Part shown: positions 21,480 to 33,779 of the stretch, one piece after another | Layout: the number at the start of each line of letters is the position of its first letter | Numbering within the stretch: the stretch's first letter is position 1 | Assembly (NCBI GenBank): GCA_021292165.1 | Contig: CM037877.1 | Coordinates: 79,602,524-79,666,523 of the forward strand | Direction: 5' to 3' | Length of the DNA stretch: 64,000 nt | Source of the DNA: Shinisaurus crocodilurus | Taxonomy: Eukaryota; Chordata; Lepidosauria; Squamata; Shinisauridae | Program-made: the position numbers and the translations under genes | The notes under the pieces: model-generated | Told to the model about the DNA's origin: nothing | What the model saw: the letters and a program-made list of their open reading frames with translations, nothing else | Databases searched by the model: none

Positions 21480-22880
21480 TTACAGTGACCTCCTTTGGCA
21501 GAGTTTAAAAAGCCAGGCTAATGTGATTCCTTGCCTGATAGCTACTGTCTTCCTGTGAACCTCGGTTGAGTGACTGCTGCTTCAGCTTTTAAAAGAGAGG
21601 CCTAAGCAGGCTCCTTTTATGGTTAGGAGCCCCTTTCCCCTGCCTGTATACAAGACTATTTCTTCACAATCATGATAGTCACTTTAGTTATGATTGAGGT
21701 TGTTGATAATGGACTCCACTAGAACTCACATTTCCATAAATCACATCCTGTTAACGTGAAAGCCGAGGGATTACAGCTATTATGCATTTTTTGACATGCA
21801 GCTTGACCAGCTAATGGTGAAAATGTGTCAGCTTTCTAAAATTAAAAGAAATATAGCAAGGAGTTTCGATCAGGAGGATTGAAGCAGCAGAGATAGAGCT
21901 CGGGCAAAATGAATTACTGCTTTCCTTTCCTTTGGTGACAGCAGATTACAGCAGTAGGGGGAAAAATACAAATCCCCACAGAATAACATATCTGTGATAA
22001 ACTTCCGAGAGGCCTGACGGTCGAGTAATCTCAGATCAGGCACCTATTTATGGGGCAAATTTAAGATGCCTCAGACTCAGTAATGGAAAAACAAATCAGT
22101 AGAGAAAGGAGCTGCTAACCAAGCCACATTGTTTTCTGCCGGTCTCCCGACACAGACATGTCCCCTGGGCCTTCCGGAGTGATTATGCCAATATCTGTAT
22201 CATTAGGATTGGACACCCATTAATCAGAAGCAGCAGACCTTCAAATCTTTCCCATGAAAAAAACACCATGAACCGCAAGACTAAACAGAGGTGGTGGCGG
22301 CAGCAGCAGCAGCAACAACAACAACAAAGCCCAATAACTTCATCCATAAAGCAAAGTGGCATAAGCAAGTATAAATCCCACTTGAGTTATCATAATGGCT
22401 GCCAAGCTAATTGAGAACACATTCGCTTCTTTAACTAAATAAATTACGGTTGCAATTATATGACCTCAAGGTCACCTCCTCTAGGAGATGCCCAGAACTT
22501 GAATTAGCTATTCAGCTCTTCACAGTAAGTGGCCTTAGCCAATCACTGCCAGATAAACACTGTTGAAATATGCATTTAATTATCTTAGCCTTTTAACTTT
22601 CAAAATCTTTTCATTGCTAGCAGTTATTTGCTAATTTATTCGGGGTGGGCAAAGAAATTCAGTGCCTAGTTAGGATGTGGTCTGGGGATAGATTCATGCA
22701 ACTGTTTTTCTCATTGCAAGGTGAATCACTTGAAATCACCTTGTGGTGTGACAATCCAGTCCTAATGCATTTAAAAGGTCTCACCCCAGAGCACAATCTT
22801 GGCCATCCTTAACTATAGTTGCTTGGAAATTACATGATGAAATTAAGGCCCCTCTGCAACCAACTACTCAAGAAAGAGCA
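21480..22880. promoter_or_regulatory. Candidate conserved non-coding element
   Basis: A tract of about 1.4 kb with no transposon hallmark apart from a short CAG/CAA run at 22291-22327. It is rich in homeodomain-type TAAT cores, with several TTAATTA-like sites around 22390-22660. An everted nuclear-receptor pair TGACCTCAAGGTCA lies at 22461-22474. In a repeat-packed window this composition resembles vertebrate developmental enhancers. That is inference from composition only. No gene is visible to assign it to. Confidence 0.3.
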
Positions 22881-23142
22881 GGGGGGTTAAAGCTAATGTC
22901 CCTTTTTAAGGGAAGTCCTTCTGATAAAGCCCAGACAAGGTCCAATCATTTATGTGGTTTTATGCAAGATGGGTGTGCAAATGATGTCGATCATGATAAT
23001 TCTATGTTAACTGATAGATTTCAAAATCTGTTTTCTCTTACTGATTTGTTGTTCAATTCAAGCAAGGTCTGTCAAAACAACATCAACTTTAACTAAAGAA
23101 AAATATAATTGATTCCTTGATGTTCTTCAGAACTATGCATTA

Positions 23143-23898
23143 ATAGAAGTATAGCTTCCAAATCGCGGGAAGTGATAATTCCCCTTTACTCGGCACTGGT
23201 TAGGCCTCATCTTGAGTACTGCATCCAGTTCTGGGCACCACACTTTAAGAAGGACATAGACAAACTGGAGAGGGTTCAGAGGAGGGCAACAAGGATGATA
23301 AAGGGACTGGAAACAAGGCCCTATGAGGAGAGACTAAAAGAACTGGGCATGTTTAGCCTTCAGAAGAGGAGACTGAGGGGAGATATGATCGCACTCTTCC
23401 AGTACTTGAAGGGATGTCACACAGAGGAGGGCCAGGATCCCTTCTCGATCATCCCAGTTTGCAGGACACGGAATAATGGGCTCAAGTTACAGGAACCTAG
23501 ATTCGACCTAAACATCAGAAAAAATTTCCTGACTGTTAGAGCAATAAGACAATGGAATAGATTTCATAGATCATAGAGTTGGAAGGAGCCTACAAGGCTA
23601 TCGAGTCCAACCCCCTGCTCAATGCAGGAAACTAGAGGAGGGGTCTCCCATCCAAGTAATAACCAGGCTTGACCCTGCTTAGCTTTCCACGCTCAGACAA
23701 GCTGAGCCAGCGTAAGCCACAGGCCTGTATCAACTACCTAGGTAGGTGGTGGGCTCTCCCAGTCTGGAGGCATTCAAGGTGCAACTGGACAATCATCTGT
23801 CAGGGATGCTTTGACCTGGATTCCTGCACTGAGCAGGGGGTTGGACTCGATGGCCTTGTAGGCCCCTTCCAACTCTACTTTTCTATGATTCCATGATT
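23143..23898 (+). mobile_element. CR1 LINE 3' end split by a 5S-SINE
   Basis: A 5'-truncated CR1. It codes the last part of the reverse transcriptase-ORF (23172-23576: 'RPHLEYC', '[12 protein letters not shown]', '[18 protein letters not shown]', '[12 protein letters not shown]') and then 3'UTR ending in the ATTCTATGATTC-type octamer tail at 23880-23898, the signature CR1 terminus. A minus-strand 5S-SINE (23562-23728) interrupts it near the end of the coding part. CR1 resumes at 'caactaccta' (23731). Confidence 0.88.
23562..23728 (-). mobile_element. 5S rRNA-derived SINE, copy 1
   Basis: The minus strand reads 'acaggcctgtggcttacgctgg', then a segment nearly identical to the internal control region of 5S rRNA ('gaaagctaagcagggtc..gcctggttattacttggatgggagacc'), then a CR1-like tail ('gagcagggggttggactcgat...ccaactctatga'). 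The 5S part supplies the type 1 Pol III promoter, and the tail is the site CR1 reverse transcriptase recognises. It sits inside a CR1 3' end. Confidence 0.88.
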
Positions 23899-24285
23899 CT
23901 AACACCAGTCAAGTAAGACTGGCTCCTTTTATAAATAAGACTTGCAGTCTTTGGGTCACCAGTGTTTTTTGTTTTGTTTTGTGACTTCAAATCACATTCT
24001 TTGTATTAGTAGCAAACTGAAGTTATTGGCTTGAATCCAGACATGCTGTTTCACAAACGGAAGGACTCTTGTTCATGGAAAATTCCATTTTTTTTCTAAT
24101 GGCCAACAAGGATACCTTTGTTTGTTAGTTTTTGTTCATGGAAAGGTGTTTTTTTTTTTAAATCCAGTGGAAGCTCTCACTGGTGGAATGGGGGAGGCAA
24201 TTTGTACTGACTCCCCCTTCCCTGCAGCACCTTGTGCCACACCCCACATGTTCAACAGCATCCTCAAACCCCAGAATATATTTTT

Positions 24286-24407
24286 CAAACCTTCCCCACA
24301 CTGATGCCACTCAGGTGTTTTGGATTTCAATTCCCATCAGCACCACCCAGTAGAAATCCTGGGAGTTGTAGCCCAAAATATCTGGAGTGCAGCAGGTTGG
24401 GGAAGAT
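24286..24407. mobile_element. Decayed hAT-type MITE
   Basis: The ends CAAACCTTCCCCACA and 'caggttggggaagatt' are rough complements, and the interior has the 'caattcccatcag...ctgggagttgtag' arms shared with the fold-back MITEs at 21333, 41179 and 47229. No clean target duplication remains. Confidence 0.55.
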
Positions 24408-24809
24408 TACACTAAGGACTTCCCCTTCCTCCTACCTGCATTGTCCCACCTATTCATCTGAATATCCCCACTCTGGGATCTGGGTTGATGGGGTGTAATG
24501 CTCAAGTGTGACACTATGAAATCTATGAAATGTGGCAGAATCCCAGGAACTGGCTTATATTTTGAGTCACCAGAATGCTTGTTGCTAACAGAAGGAGGGG
24601 AGAGGTCAGAGGTTTCCATCTTCTTTTCTCGCTAGCAGGACAAGTAGCCACCTATATAGGTGCATTGTCATACGGGCAAAAAGGAGGAGTTATTAACAAA
24701 TGTAGGATCTATTGTAAGGATTATAGCTGCCCATGGGGAAATAACCAGTGCATTTGTGTGAAGAGAGGGGGAAATATATCTACTGGGCTTGGGTATTCCA
24801 TCATCCCTC

Positions 24810-25617
24810 TGTGAGGAACCAAATGGTCCTCCATTTCAGTATTTAGTTTGGTTTTAGGCTATTATGGAGTTAATCTTTGGGGGCTATTATGGGGCTATTA
24901 TGGGGAAACTGTGCTGGTCAGTTTCAAATAAAAGGTTAATAGTTTAGAGGTCAAAAGTTTAGTTAGAATGTAGAGGTCAGGCAGATGTGCTCAGGAAGCC
25001 AGGACATTCAATGGAAGGTCAGAAGAAGAGAAAGGGGGGAAATTTAACTCAGGAAATAGTTAAATTGACAGTAATGAACAAGAATCTACCCTCCAGATTG
25101 TCTGGAGATGGAGAACTAATTTTAAGAGTTCAAAGCTAAGGCAGAGAGGAGGAGGAGGAGGAGGAGGAGGAGGAGGAGGAGGAGGAGGAGTAAAAGAGAG
25201 GGAGGGAGGAAAGAAGGAAGGAAGGAAGAGTCCTAGAGGAAGGAAAGGGCCAGAACTGCTGGAACAGAATAACTAATTGAGAGAGCTGAACCAATAACAG
25301 CTGCAGGTCCCTTATCCAATTGCTTGGATTAGGGACCTGGATTAAACAAAGATATGGTCTAGGTAGATTAGCTGGCTACATTTATCCCTAGTTGTTGTAT
25401 TACCCTATTGCTCATATGGGGTTTTTGGGTGGTGTGTAAATCCATTCAGATTTTAAAACTTTTTCCTGTTAACATTCTTCTTCAATAAAATTTAAACTTT
25501 GTTATTTGAAACTTTGTGGTCCTTTGTGGGGTTGGGGTAGGTTTACACACCCCATGACTAATAGCCAACACCCACACTACCTAAAGTAGATACCTGAGAC
25601 CCAAATTAAGCCTTATT
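24810..25617 (+). mobile_element. LTR-like sequence (possible solo or 5' LTR of an endogenous retroelement)
   Basis: It starts TGTGAGGAACC and has an AATAAA signal (25484-25489) followed by a T/G-rich segment. At 25618 comes TGGTGGAGGCAGCC, which looks like a tRNA-primer site directly after an LTR. No gag, pol or env follows, so at most a terminal piece is present. A GGA microsatellite (25147-25190) has grown inside. The right end does not show the canonical CA, so the boundary is uncertain. A retrovirus-like origin is inferred, not demonstrated. Confidence 0.4.
25147..25190. repeat. (GGA)n microsatellite
   Basis: About 14 GGA units, followed by GGAA/GAAG-rich sequence to about 25228. It is purine-only on one strand. 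Confidence 0.95.
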
Positions 25618-25619
25618 TG

Positions 25620-27760
25620 GTGGAGGCAGCCAGAAAAAGAAAGACTTCCACCTGGTGGCGATGGAAACGGCCTCAGGAAGGGAAGGGCAAAAAGGAGTGT
25701 GGGGTCACTATTTTGCCTATTTCCTCTTCCCCTTATGGTCTTACAAGTCTGAGACACCATACCTTCTCATTCAATTCCTAGAAGTCTCCTTCTTTGATGC
25801 CTTTTAAAGGCTGGACTCTCACCTGTCAAGAATGCATTGGATATAGCCTATGTTGGCTAGAGGTCCCATTGGATTCCCATCCATTTCTGGTTTCATAGGT
25901 ATGCAAAGCATGTCTTGTGTCTAACACATTTTAACTGAAAATTGTGATTATGATCAATGTAAAAAAGAGCTATTTTTAAATGCAAATCATACTTTTAGAA
26001 AAGTGGTCTAATGCAGGAGTGTTCATCTTTTTCTGATCCAGTGAAATATAACAGAAAAGAGAAAATGTGTTGCTTGTGTTCTGTTTATTTTCAGAAATGT
26101 ACCAATAGAAGAAATAATTACATTGGATGAAGCTCATGGGCTTACACTTCCTTCCTAGGGATTGTTCTTTGTTTGAGCAATGAGTTACAGCCAGCCTTCA
26201 TGGTTTCAGAAATGGAGGCCAGCCGATACTACTTTGCACAACATGTTGGGTGTAATCTCATACCTCCATCACGTACCATTCATTTAATCTGCAATCCCCA
26301 TTTTGAGACTGGGTTTAAATGGCAGACCTCCTGGCCACAACATCTGTCCTAATTTTGGACTTTTCTGCTCTTCCTCCATTTCTTGCTTTTCTTTTACCAG
26401 CAGGACCGTTGAGCCTCTTTCAGCCCAAGGGCTGAATTCCATTTTGGAGAGGCTGTTCTGAGGGACCTACATTCCAGTGGCGGGTGGGGCCGAAGGCAAA
26501 AGTGGGGAGAGCTGAAAGCAAAAGGGGCAGGGCCAAAATAGCAACACTAGCAGCATGTTTTAGTTTAAAGCTCTTATTGCAGTAATTAAGCTTTAGGAGA
26601 GGCATTTCAACCTTTCAGAATGAGGAAAAATTGCACAAAAGCTGAAAGGCTGGGGAAAAGTCAGGGAAAGGGGGTGTGGCCAGGAAAAGGGGGCATGACC
26701 GTCTCTGGACCCCGGGAGGGCTGGATTTGGTCCCTGGATCTGAGTTTCTATACCCCTGCCCTAGTCTGATGAAGGGTTCTGGAGAACCCGAAAGTTTTCA
26801 CAATCTTTTGCGGTATTTTGGTCTGCCCTTATAAAGGTATTGCCCAACTATAGATTTTGTATATTCTGTACTTTCACTTCTACTAGGGCTACTTATTTTA
26901 GATCCAGATCAGAGTTTCACAATAAACTTTTCTGAATTTGCAGAGTGGCGGGTGGTTGGGGGAAGGTAACACATCATTGTTTATATTAGAGACAATTTTA
27001 CTTTACATTTAAGACAATTTCAGAAAGGCTGCAAATGAGTTTTCTTCGCCCACTCGCCTCATTTTAGTTTTTATATAATTTCCATGTAAATAAACAAATC
27101 CATAATACATACATAAATTTTAATGTAGAATAAAAGGATCGTAGTTCTGAATTCATTTATTTACATTCTAATTTCTATGAATATTAATTCCTTTAAACAG
27201 GAAAAAAATAATGACACCACCCTGCAGAGTTGAATGCTTCATACCTTCCGGAGGTGGGGTGGGGTGGAACGATTCATTGACTTTTAAACAAGAGACATTC
27301 ATTATTATACTTTCTGTGACAGGACTTGATTTCTTTGGGTAAACGATGACCATAATCAAGCATCTCATAATGAACATTGCTATATTACTAAACAGTACAA
27401 TTTATATAATGTCCCTTCTCTCAAAGACTTAGCTTTTAGTGAAAAGATAATAAAGACCTGGGAAAGGATCCAGACTAAAGCCGCAGAGTTGGGAGTAAGT
27501 GCCATTGAACGTACATAGGATGTACGTCTAAGTAGACGAACATAGGATTGCATTGCTTGCTAGTCAGTATGGTACCATAGGAGAGAGGCTGGGACAGAGT
27601 GATACGTCTGGGTTATGCAAAGAAGGAACTTTGGTTCCTACACGGGTAAGGAATAGGAAGCATATGTGGGAGATGGACTGAGCACCTGGGTGGACCAGCC
27701 AGTTAGAATTCAGCACATCAAGGATCAGGTGCCGCCACTCTCATGGATGATGCAGTGCTG
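25620..27760. other. Non-coding stretch with a possible Charlie-type hAT
   Basis: Positions 26401-26758 ('caggaccgttgagcctctttcagccc' to 'gagtttctatacccctg') have the wording of a Charlie-like non-autonomous hAT, but the inverted ends are weak and no target duplication is seen. Positions 26761-26850 hold a CTGATGA...CGAAA unit followed by 'ataaaggtattgccc'. The rest is unassigned. Confidence 0.35.
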
Positions 27761-27768
27761 CTGCCAGC

Positions 27769-27808
<40 letters not shown>

Positions 27809-27813
27809 ATATA

Positions 27814-28066
27814 CAGTAATACCTTGGATTGCAAGTAACTTGGTTTGAGAGCGTTTTGCAAGACAAGCACATTTTAAAATATTTATTTAATCTTTTTTTA
27901 CTTGATATACAAACGACGTCTTGCAATACAAGTACTGTAGCACGACTTAAATTAAAAATCTCTGTACAAATTTTTTTTGGGGGGGGATTTCGTTTTGATA
28001 TAAGAGTGTTTTGGATTACAAGCACGTTTCCGGAACGAATTATGCTCTCAATCCAAGGCATGACTG
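27814..28066 (+). mobile_element. Tigger/pogo-like MITE, copy 2
   Basis: A 253 bp element nearly identical to 1360-1609, with the same CAGTAATACCTTGG/GGCATGACTG ends and TA on both sides (27812-27813 and 28067-28068). It lies directly after a (GT)n run (27771-27806). The open frames across it mirror those at 1375-1640, which confirms they come from the repeat and are not genes. Confidence 0.9.
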
Positions 28067-28499
28067 TATAACTATACATACAGACATGCACATATATACA
28101 CATTCTGAATTTACCTGTTTTGCATCACTGTCCTCCTAACCATGTTTATGCATCCTAACTAAATTGGTTGTGTTTGATTGTTTTCCTTACATTTTGGGAG
28201 CTATTTTTAGCCCACAGTCATTGTATTGATGTTTATAACTCTCAAAATAAAATTATGGAGGGGAAAGCAGAAATGGGACTGAATGGACTTAAGAGCGAAT
28301 ACACGTGAAAATGAGATGGACTGTGGAAGTAGATGGATTGGCCCATCCCTAGGAGTAGGTCCCACTGTACTCGGTGTAACTTATGCCCAAGTAAACACGG
28401 TTAGGAGGAATGTAAGGAAAACAATCAAACACAACCAATTTAGTTAGGATGCATAGAGTGCAGGATTTAAAAAAACACACACCTCCAAGCAGTAAATAT

Positions 28500-29000
28500 T
28501 TTCTCTTAGTAGGTCAGCAAAATCTTATAATGATTGGGGGATGGGTGGCAGCTTGGGTCTGAGATATATGGGATGTATCAACATACCACAAAAATGGATA
28601 CCATACTGCATGAAATAGGGGACCTATATTTTTCGTATAGCCTCTAGAACCTTCATGTAGCTGGTGAACTTGCCCAATAATAAAAGAATCTCCTGAAACC
28701 AAGCCTAGATACATCTGCTGAACTTTTCCAATGGGTTGTAATTATTGCTCTTGCTGCTGCTAAAAAGCATGTAAACTAAAGTTTTTATGCAGTATAAAAT
28801 GTAGGTCCTTTGGAAAAATACTCAGAATTGCAAGCACTGGAATCTCGTGTTTTGTTTGGTTGTATTGTTAATTTCTGCGGAGATCTTGTCCCAAAAAATG
28901 TCTTCACCAAAGGACATGACCACCACATATGAACAAGTGCACTATTCCCCCCTACACACAACATTTACTTGAAATTGTTTTGAAGATCTTTTGTGCCTTC
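28500..29000 (-). pseudogene. L1 ORF2 C-terminal fragment, decayed
   Basis: On the minus strand about 28900-28990 encodes an L1 cysteine-domain remnant: a Cys pair, 'VHMWWSC' and 'VKTFF'. Sequence towards 28500 continues as the low-complexity end of ORF2 with several stops. It is a 5'-truncated, old copy from a different L1 lineage than 11271-16803. The boundaries are approximate. Confidence 0.5.
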
Positions 29001-30330
29001 ATTGGCAATGAGAAAGTACTTTGAAAGTAATAATCTGGAGAGGAGGGATCTAAAAAAACATCTGCATGAAAACTAGCACTTAAGAATATATTTTAAAATG
29101 TATTTTAAAGGCATTCTGATCATCTTTTTGAGCTGAGAATTGTGTCTCAAGTGTAAATGCTGGTGGATAACTAAGTTCCAGTCTGCACATTAGTCCAGGA
29201 GGTGTGGGTCGGGTTTGAATCTGAGCGTGCAAATATTGAATTCCTAAGTAGGGCTGGCGTCAAGGGTAGGCATGGCTGGACACTTGTGCAGCAAACAAGT
29301 GGTAGCAATGAATGATGAGAAAGAGATGTGGAGCAATAGCAGCTGGTGACAATGTGGTGGCGAGAAGGTAGGCTCAATGAGGGAGAGGGCCTATTGACGG
29401 TATTTTGCCCGAGGGCCCTCCGAAACCTGGAGCCGGTGCCGTTCCTGCTCCCTTCAGACTGAGACAATCACACATTGGCTGGGGAATGTGGCTGGCGTGC
29501 TCATTGCCATCGAGGGGGTGGGGCTAGCCTTGTGCGTTCCCACTTACTTCTTCACAAGTTCAGACTGAAGGCTCAAAGAGGGCTCCTGCCATTCTGCCCT
29601 CTGCGAGAGAAAACCAGTAGAGCTAAGTTAAAGTGACTCATCACACAATGGATTCCATTTTCATCACCTCTCAGAGACAAGCTGGGTGGGTGGGTGGGTG
29701 GGGGTGTAAAACAGTTCTTTTCCTAACAAAATGTACCCCGTGATATTCAGGAAACAGTAGTAATATTCAGCTGCCGCAGATTCTCATCATATGGTGATGG
29801 TTCAAGACCATTGTGAAAATGCTGAACAGCTGTACCCCTGCCCTCCAGGGGTTTGATCTAGACAAAGTTATCTTCATAATCTTTCACCTATCAACCACTG
29901 CTGCAGCCAAAGTCCAGGGCCCCCAGATGACAACCCAGAGAACGGAGGTGTCAAACGGGCCTGGCATCAGCACTTGGGCCAGCATGAGAATCCTGAAGCC
30001 CAGCAGGGCTGATGCTGCTCACCTCAGCATCCTTCTTTTCTTCTTATTTTTAAAAACATTTTATAGTCAGGGTGCAGCTGGCCACCCATGCACATGGTCA
30101 CAGATGCTCATTTCTTTAAATCTTCATTTCAAAAATATATAGATGTGTTTAGCATCAGGGCAGCAGAAACAAACTCCATTTTATTCCTCTAGTCACAACA
30201 GTGCTATGTATTTAAAATGGGTTTAAAATGCAAAACTGCAGTGTTTTTGTTTGTCTGTTTAATGAGGGTTGGCAAAAGTTTATTTTAATTATGTTTGCTC
30301 TAACATATCAAGAATGTAGGAGGAAGAGGC
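29001..30330. other. Unassigned non-coding stretch
   Basis: A (GGGT)n run lies at about 29687-29702. Positions 29245-29440 have 'agggctggcgtcaag...ggagccggtgccgttcc' wording like decayed hAT edges. No gene was recognised; the plus frame at 29813-30142 has no family motif. Confidence 0.4.
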
Positions 30331-30494
30331 ATACTTACCTGGCAGGGGAGACACCTTGATCATGAAGGAGGTTTTCCCAGGGTGAGGCTCATTCATTGCA
30401 CTCTGGTTGTGCTGACCCCTGCGATTTCCCCAAATGCAGGAAACTCAGCTGCATAATTTGTGGTGGTGGGGGACTGAGTTCACACTTTCCCCTG
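30331..30494 (+). ncRNA. RNU1: U1 snRNA copy, probably a pseudogene
   Basis: A 164 nt match, the exact length of vertebrate U1 snRNA, from ATACTTACCTGGCAGGGGAG (the 5'-splice-site-pairing end) through the Sm site 'ataatttgtgg' to the terminal 'tttcccctg'. Compared with the human U1 I remember, roughly 15 positions differ, and many are CpG to TpG or CpA changes spread over stems I-IV. That is the pattern of neutral decay. An A-rich tail follows directly (30497-30524), and I see no recognisable proximal sequence element upstream. It is therefore more likely a retroposed pseudogene than an expressed variant. Confidence 0.92.
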
Positions 30495-30524
30495 AAGGAA
30501 AAAGAAAAAAAAAGAAAAGGAGGA

Positions 30525-32480
30525 AGAGGGAGGGAAAAGAGAATTGTGAGTTGTGTGCTTCACATTTGAAGTAATACACAATGGCCATCTAAAAATGGGG
30601 GTGGGAGGAATAAAACCATTTAATCCAGGATCTAAAATCACCTAGCTGCATCACAGCCATCAGTCTAATCTTCCATGAATCTCTGCCCTTGATTAATTAA
30701 GCTCCTAGATCTTCTCCCATTTAGCAGACCTGTTTTCCATGGCCCATCTTAATTATCTATTTCTTTATTTGATTTAGACTCCTCCTTTCTACCAAAAAAT
30801 GGCACTCAAGGTGGCAATCTTCTCCTTCCTTTACCTCTGTTCCTTCTTTACATTCAACCTCTTCTCTCTGACTGCTGGATTCTATCATCTGACACTTTTC
30901 TGACAGTCAGCAGTGTCCATGCATTCCCCCTAGTGGTAGAAAGGTAAGAGTGCAAATGAAGATGGGAACAGGCCAGCTTCATGAATAAATCCAGTCTGGG
31001 AGTCTGTCATTGCTGGAAGAAGCAGTTGAGGTGACTGTAGATCAGATCCTTACCAGATACCTTGAAAGTGCAACTCCCAGGCAGCTCTGTTGATTGGCCA
31101 GCCAGTGGTGCATCTGTTGTACGCTGGTCTTTCTGGCTCTCAGGCAATAGTCTGTGTTCTCCCATTGATTCACAGAACCAATGAAGAACAATGCTCTGTG
31201 GATTTGAGCAGAAAGCTTGCCTCTTAAGCATTGCTTGCTATGATTAAGTTAGACAACCGAATGCTTAGAAGTAGTGTTGCCAACTGAACAGAAAGCCCAC
31301 CTTGGCCTGCTCTTGTGCCTTTAATAGCTGTGTGGTATGCAGGATTTAGCAAGTGAAGCTTTCAGGATATAGAGATAAACATGATCACTTGTTAATTTCT
31401 GCAGATCATATGATAAAGGCACAGCTATGAGGCAAGTTAGAAAGTAATTTAGCACTGAAACAAGGTGACAGATCATGAAGATATCAAAAAGCCAAATACC
31501 TCCTCTCCTCAAATGAACAATGTTGCACACAGTCAATTAAGGCCTTGTTCCATCTTCAGCTAATCTGTAAACCATGAAGTACATGTAGGCCTCAGCCCTC
31601 ATCATTCCCATATTTCTGTGGGGACTGTTGCCTTTCACAAGAACAATGGTGGAAAGAAAGAGACCCTGGATAACTGGATGATTATCATTCTCATGTAAAC
31701 AATACCATGGTTAGCATGTAACCATTGGACAAGAAAGTAACCCTTCTACCTTTGTAGAGTAGTCATGTGTCCTCTTTCACAGAGGACAGTCCTCTATTTG
31801 TTCCTTCTTTGTTTTTTGTTTTTAGGATGTTTGCTGCTGGTGCTGTTTTTATTATCATATTGTTTTTTAGTAGATGAGTTTTATTGTTCCACACTGCCAG
31901 GGTAGGGCTCCTGCCCTGAAAGGCAGCCAAGAAATATTTTAAATAAATAAATAAATAAATATTTGAAGGTGTCCTCTATTTGAAAGGCTCTCCTGTCCAA
32001 TTCTGGTTTAAAGATAAGGAACCATAAGAACTGTTGCCGATCAACTGACTCTCAGCCTAACCTACCTCACAGGGTTGTTGTGAGGATAAAATGGAGAGGA
32101 GGAGGAGGATTATGTAAGGCGCCTTGGGTTCCTTGCAGGAAAAAAGGGAGGGTATAAATATAATAAATAAATAAATAAACAAACAGTTAGCACTTGAATA
32201 GCAGACTAAATAGGCAGGCACACAGGTCACCAGGTCACAGGTGTCCACGCCATGATAAGATGTACTGTATTTCTATTTAAAATATAATATTTCTAAATTT
32301 GCATCTATGCATATAAATTAGCATTTGCAAAATTTTATGCAAATCACTGTCCCCTGCTGTAGTTATGCATTCTCTCTTTTTTGGTGATTCATAAGTGATC
32401 ACCCTACTACCTTGCAGGATTTTAACAAGATTTAAAGGATCTTATCTTAACCTCTACAATAAAGGGAAGCATTGCTAATG
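30525..32480. other. Non-coding stretch with old LINE and SINE tails
   Basis: Positions 30745-30815 and 31885-31965 carry L2-type tails (antisense and sense; the latter ends AAATAAATAAATAAAT). Positions 32050-32180 read 'cctacctcacagggttgttgtgaggataaaatgg' followed by a LINE-type tail, as in MIR/CORE-SINE elements. No gene was seen. Confidence 0.5.
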
Positions 32481-32491
32481 GAATCTAAGCA

Positions 32492-32656
32492 CTGGCTCAG
32501 CTTGTCTGAGTGTGGAAAGCTAAGCAGGGTCAAGCCTGGTTATTACTTGGATGGGAGACCCCTCTTCTAGTTTCCTGCATTGAGCAGGGGGTTGGACTCG
32601 ATAGCCTTGTAGGCTCCTTACAACTCTATGATCTATGAAATCTATGAAATCTATGG
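32492..32656 (+). mobile_element. 5S rRNA-derived SINE, copy 2
   Basis: A plus-strand copy starting inside the 5S part at 'ctggctcagcttgtctgag', so it is slightly 5'-truncated. It then runs through 'aagctaagcagggtc' and 'tacttggatgggagacc' to the CR1-like tail and repeated 'atctatgaa' units. Confidence 0.88.
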
Positions 32657-33779
32657 GCAGAATGTAGGTTGAGATCTACTGGTAGATATCTGGGTGGTTT
32701 GCAGTAAATTGTCAGGGATTTCTGATTCCCACTCACTTAACAATAGCAACAACAAAATGACCCTCCCCACCTAAATTATATTGCTAAAATTTAAAAAGCT
32801 TGGGGTAATCAGCAGTGGGTTTTGGTTTGCAAGGACACTGGGCTCTGTTCAGTTCTGGTACTCTGGACAAATTCCTGGCCTCACAATACTTTAATTTTAA
32901 GTGAATGTCTTGTACATGTGACCTAACTCCTCTGACTGGTGGATCGCAAGGTTCTAGTAAAAAACAAAACCTGAAGCCTGCCCATCCCCTGATGTAAGGC
33001 AGCTCTTCTTCATACCACTGTCTGCAGCCCCTGGACCATTAGTGGATCTGACCATCCCTCAGCAAGTGTAAACAAAATAAAGATGAGGTTAATAGAAGAT
33101 CACAGTCTCAAAATAACCCAAAGAATTGTGGACACAGTCCACCCAAAGTTCAGTACTTTGGCTCCGTGCTCTATTCAGTTGCAGCAACATTGATTTTCAT
33201 TTGTATGGGTAGCCCTTAATCTGCTCCCTCACCCATCTTGAACTAACTTGTAAAATGGCTCCTATCTGCATTTGTTTTATAGTGTCTTCATTCCTAAATG
33301 CTGATTCTGTGAACATCTGTTTCAATCACAGTTTCAAAACCATTACTTTCATGAGCCATACATATTTTAGATGGATTTCCTGTTGACCTTTGTTGGGAAA
33401 TTGAATGTTTTTGTTGTTGCTAACATTTCTATAATTGATAATGTTGTTACTGCCACCAGGGTACTTCTTCCAAATGAAATACTGCAACTTGGCCGATCTT
33501 GTTTAAACATATTTAATCAGATAAATATTATTTAACATTTCCTGGCATTGGGACAAAAAGTGTGATTAATCCTTTCAGTTTTAGACACACACATTTCCTC
33601 ACCATTCACACAAGATGCCAAACAAATCTTTATTTTTTGTTATTTCTCCACTTGTCATTCAGCAATAGCTTTTAAACTGATAATACAAGCAATTCACAGT
33701 AAATTAGAAGCACTTAAGATCTGCTTAAATCAATGGGACTTACAACTGCATCTTATGCCTTACGCTGGGAGGAACAGAT
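32657..33779. other. Unassigned non-coding stretch
   Basis: No recognisable gene or bounded repeat. A 'taaatcaatgggacttac' piece of the short MITE-like family occurs near 33725. Confidence 0.45.

Noticed and set aside
32492..32656. Genuine 5S rRNA gene
   Set aside because: The 5S similarity covers only the internal part and runs into a CR1-like tail repeated in six places, so it is a SINE.
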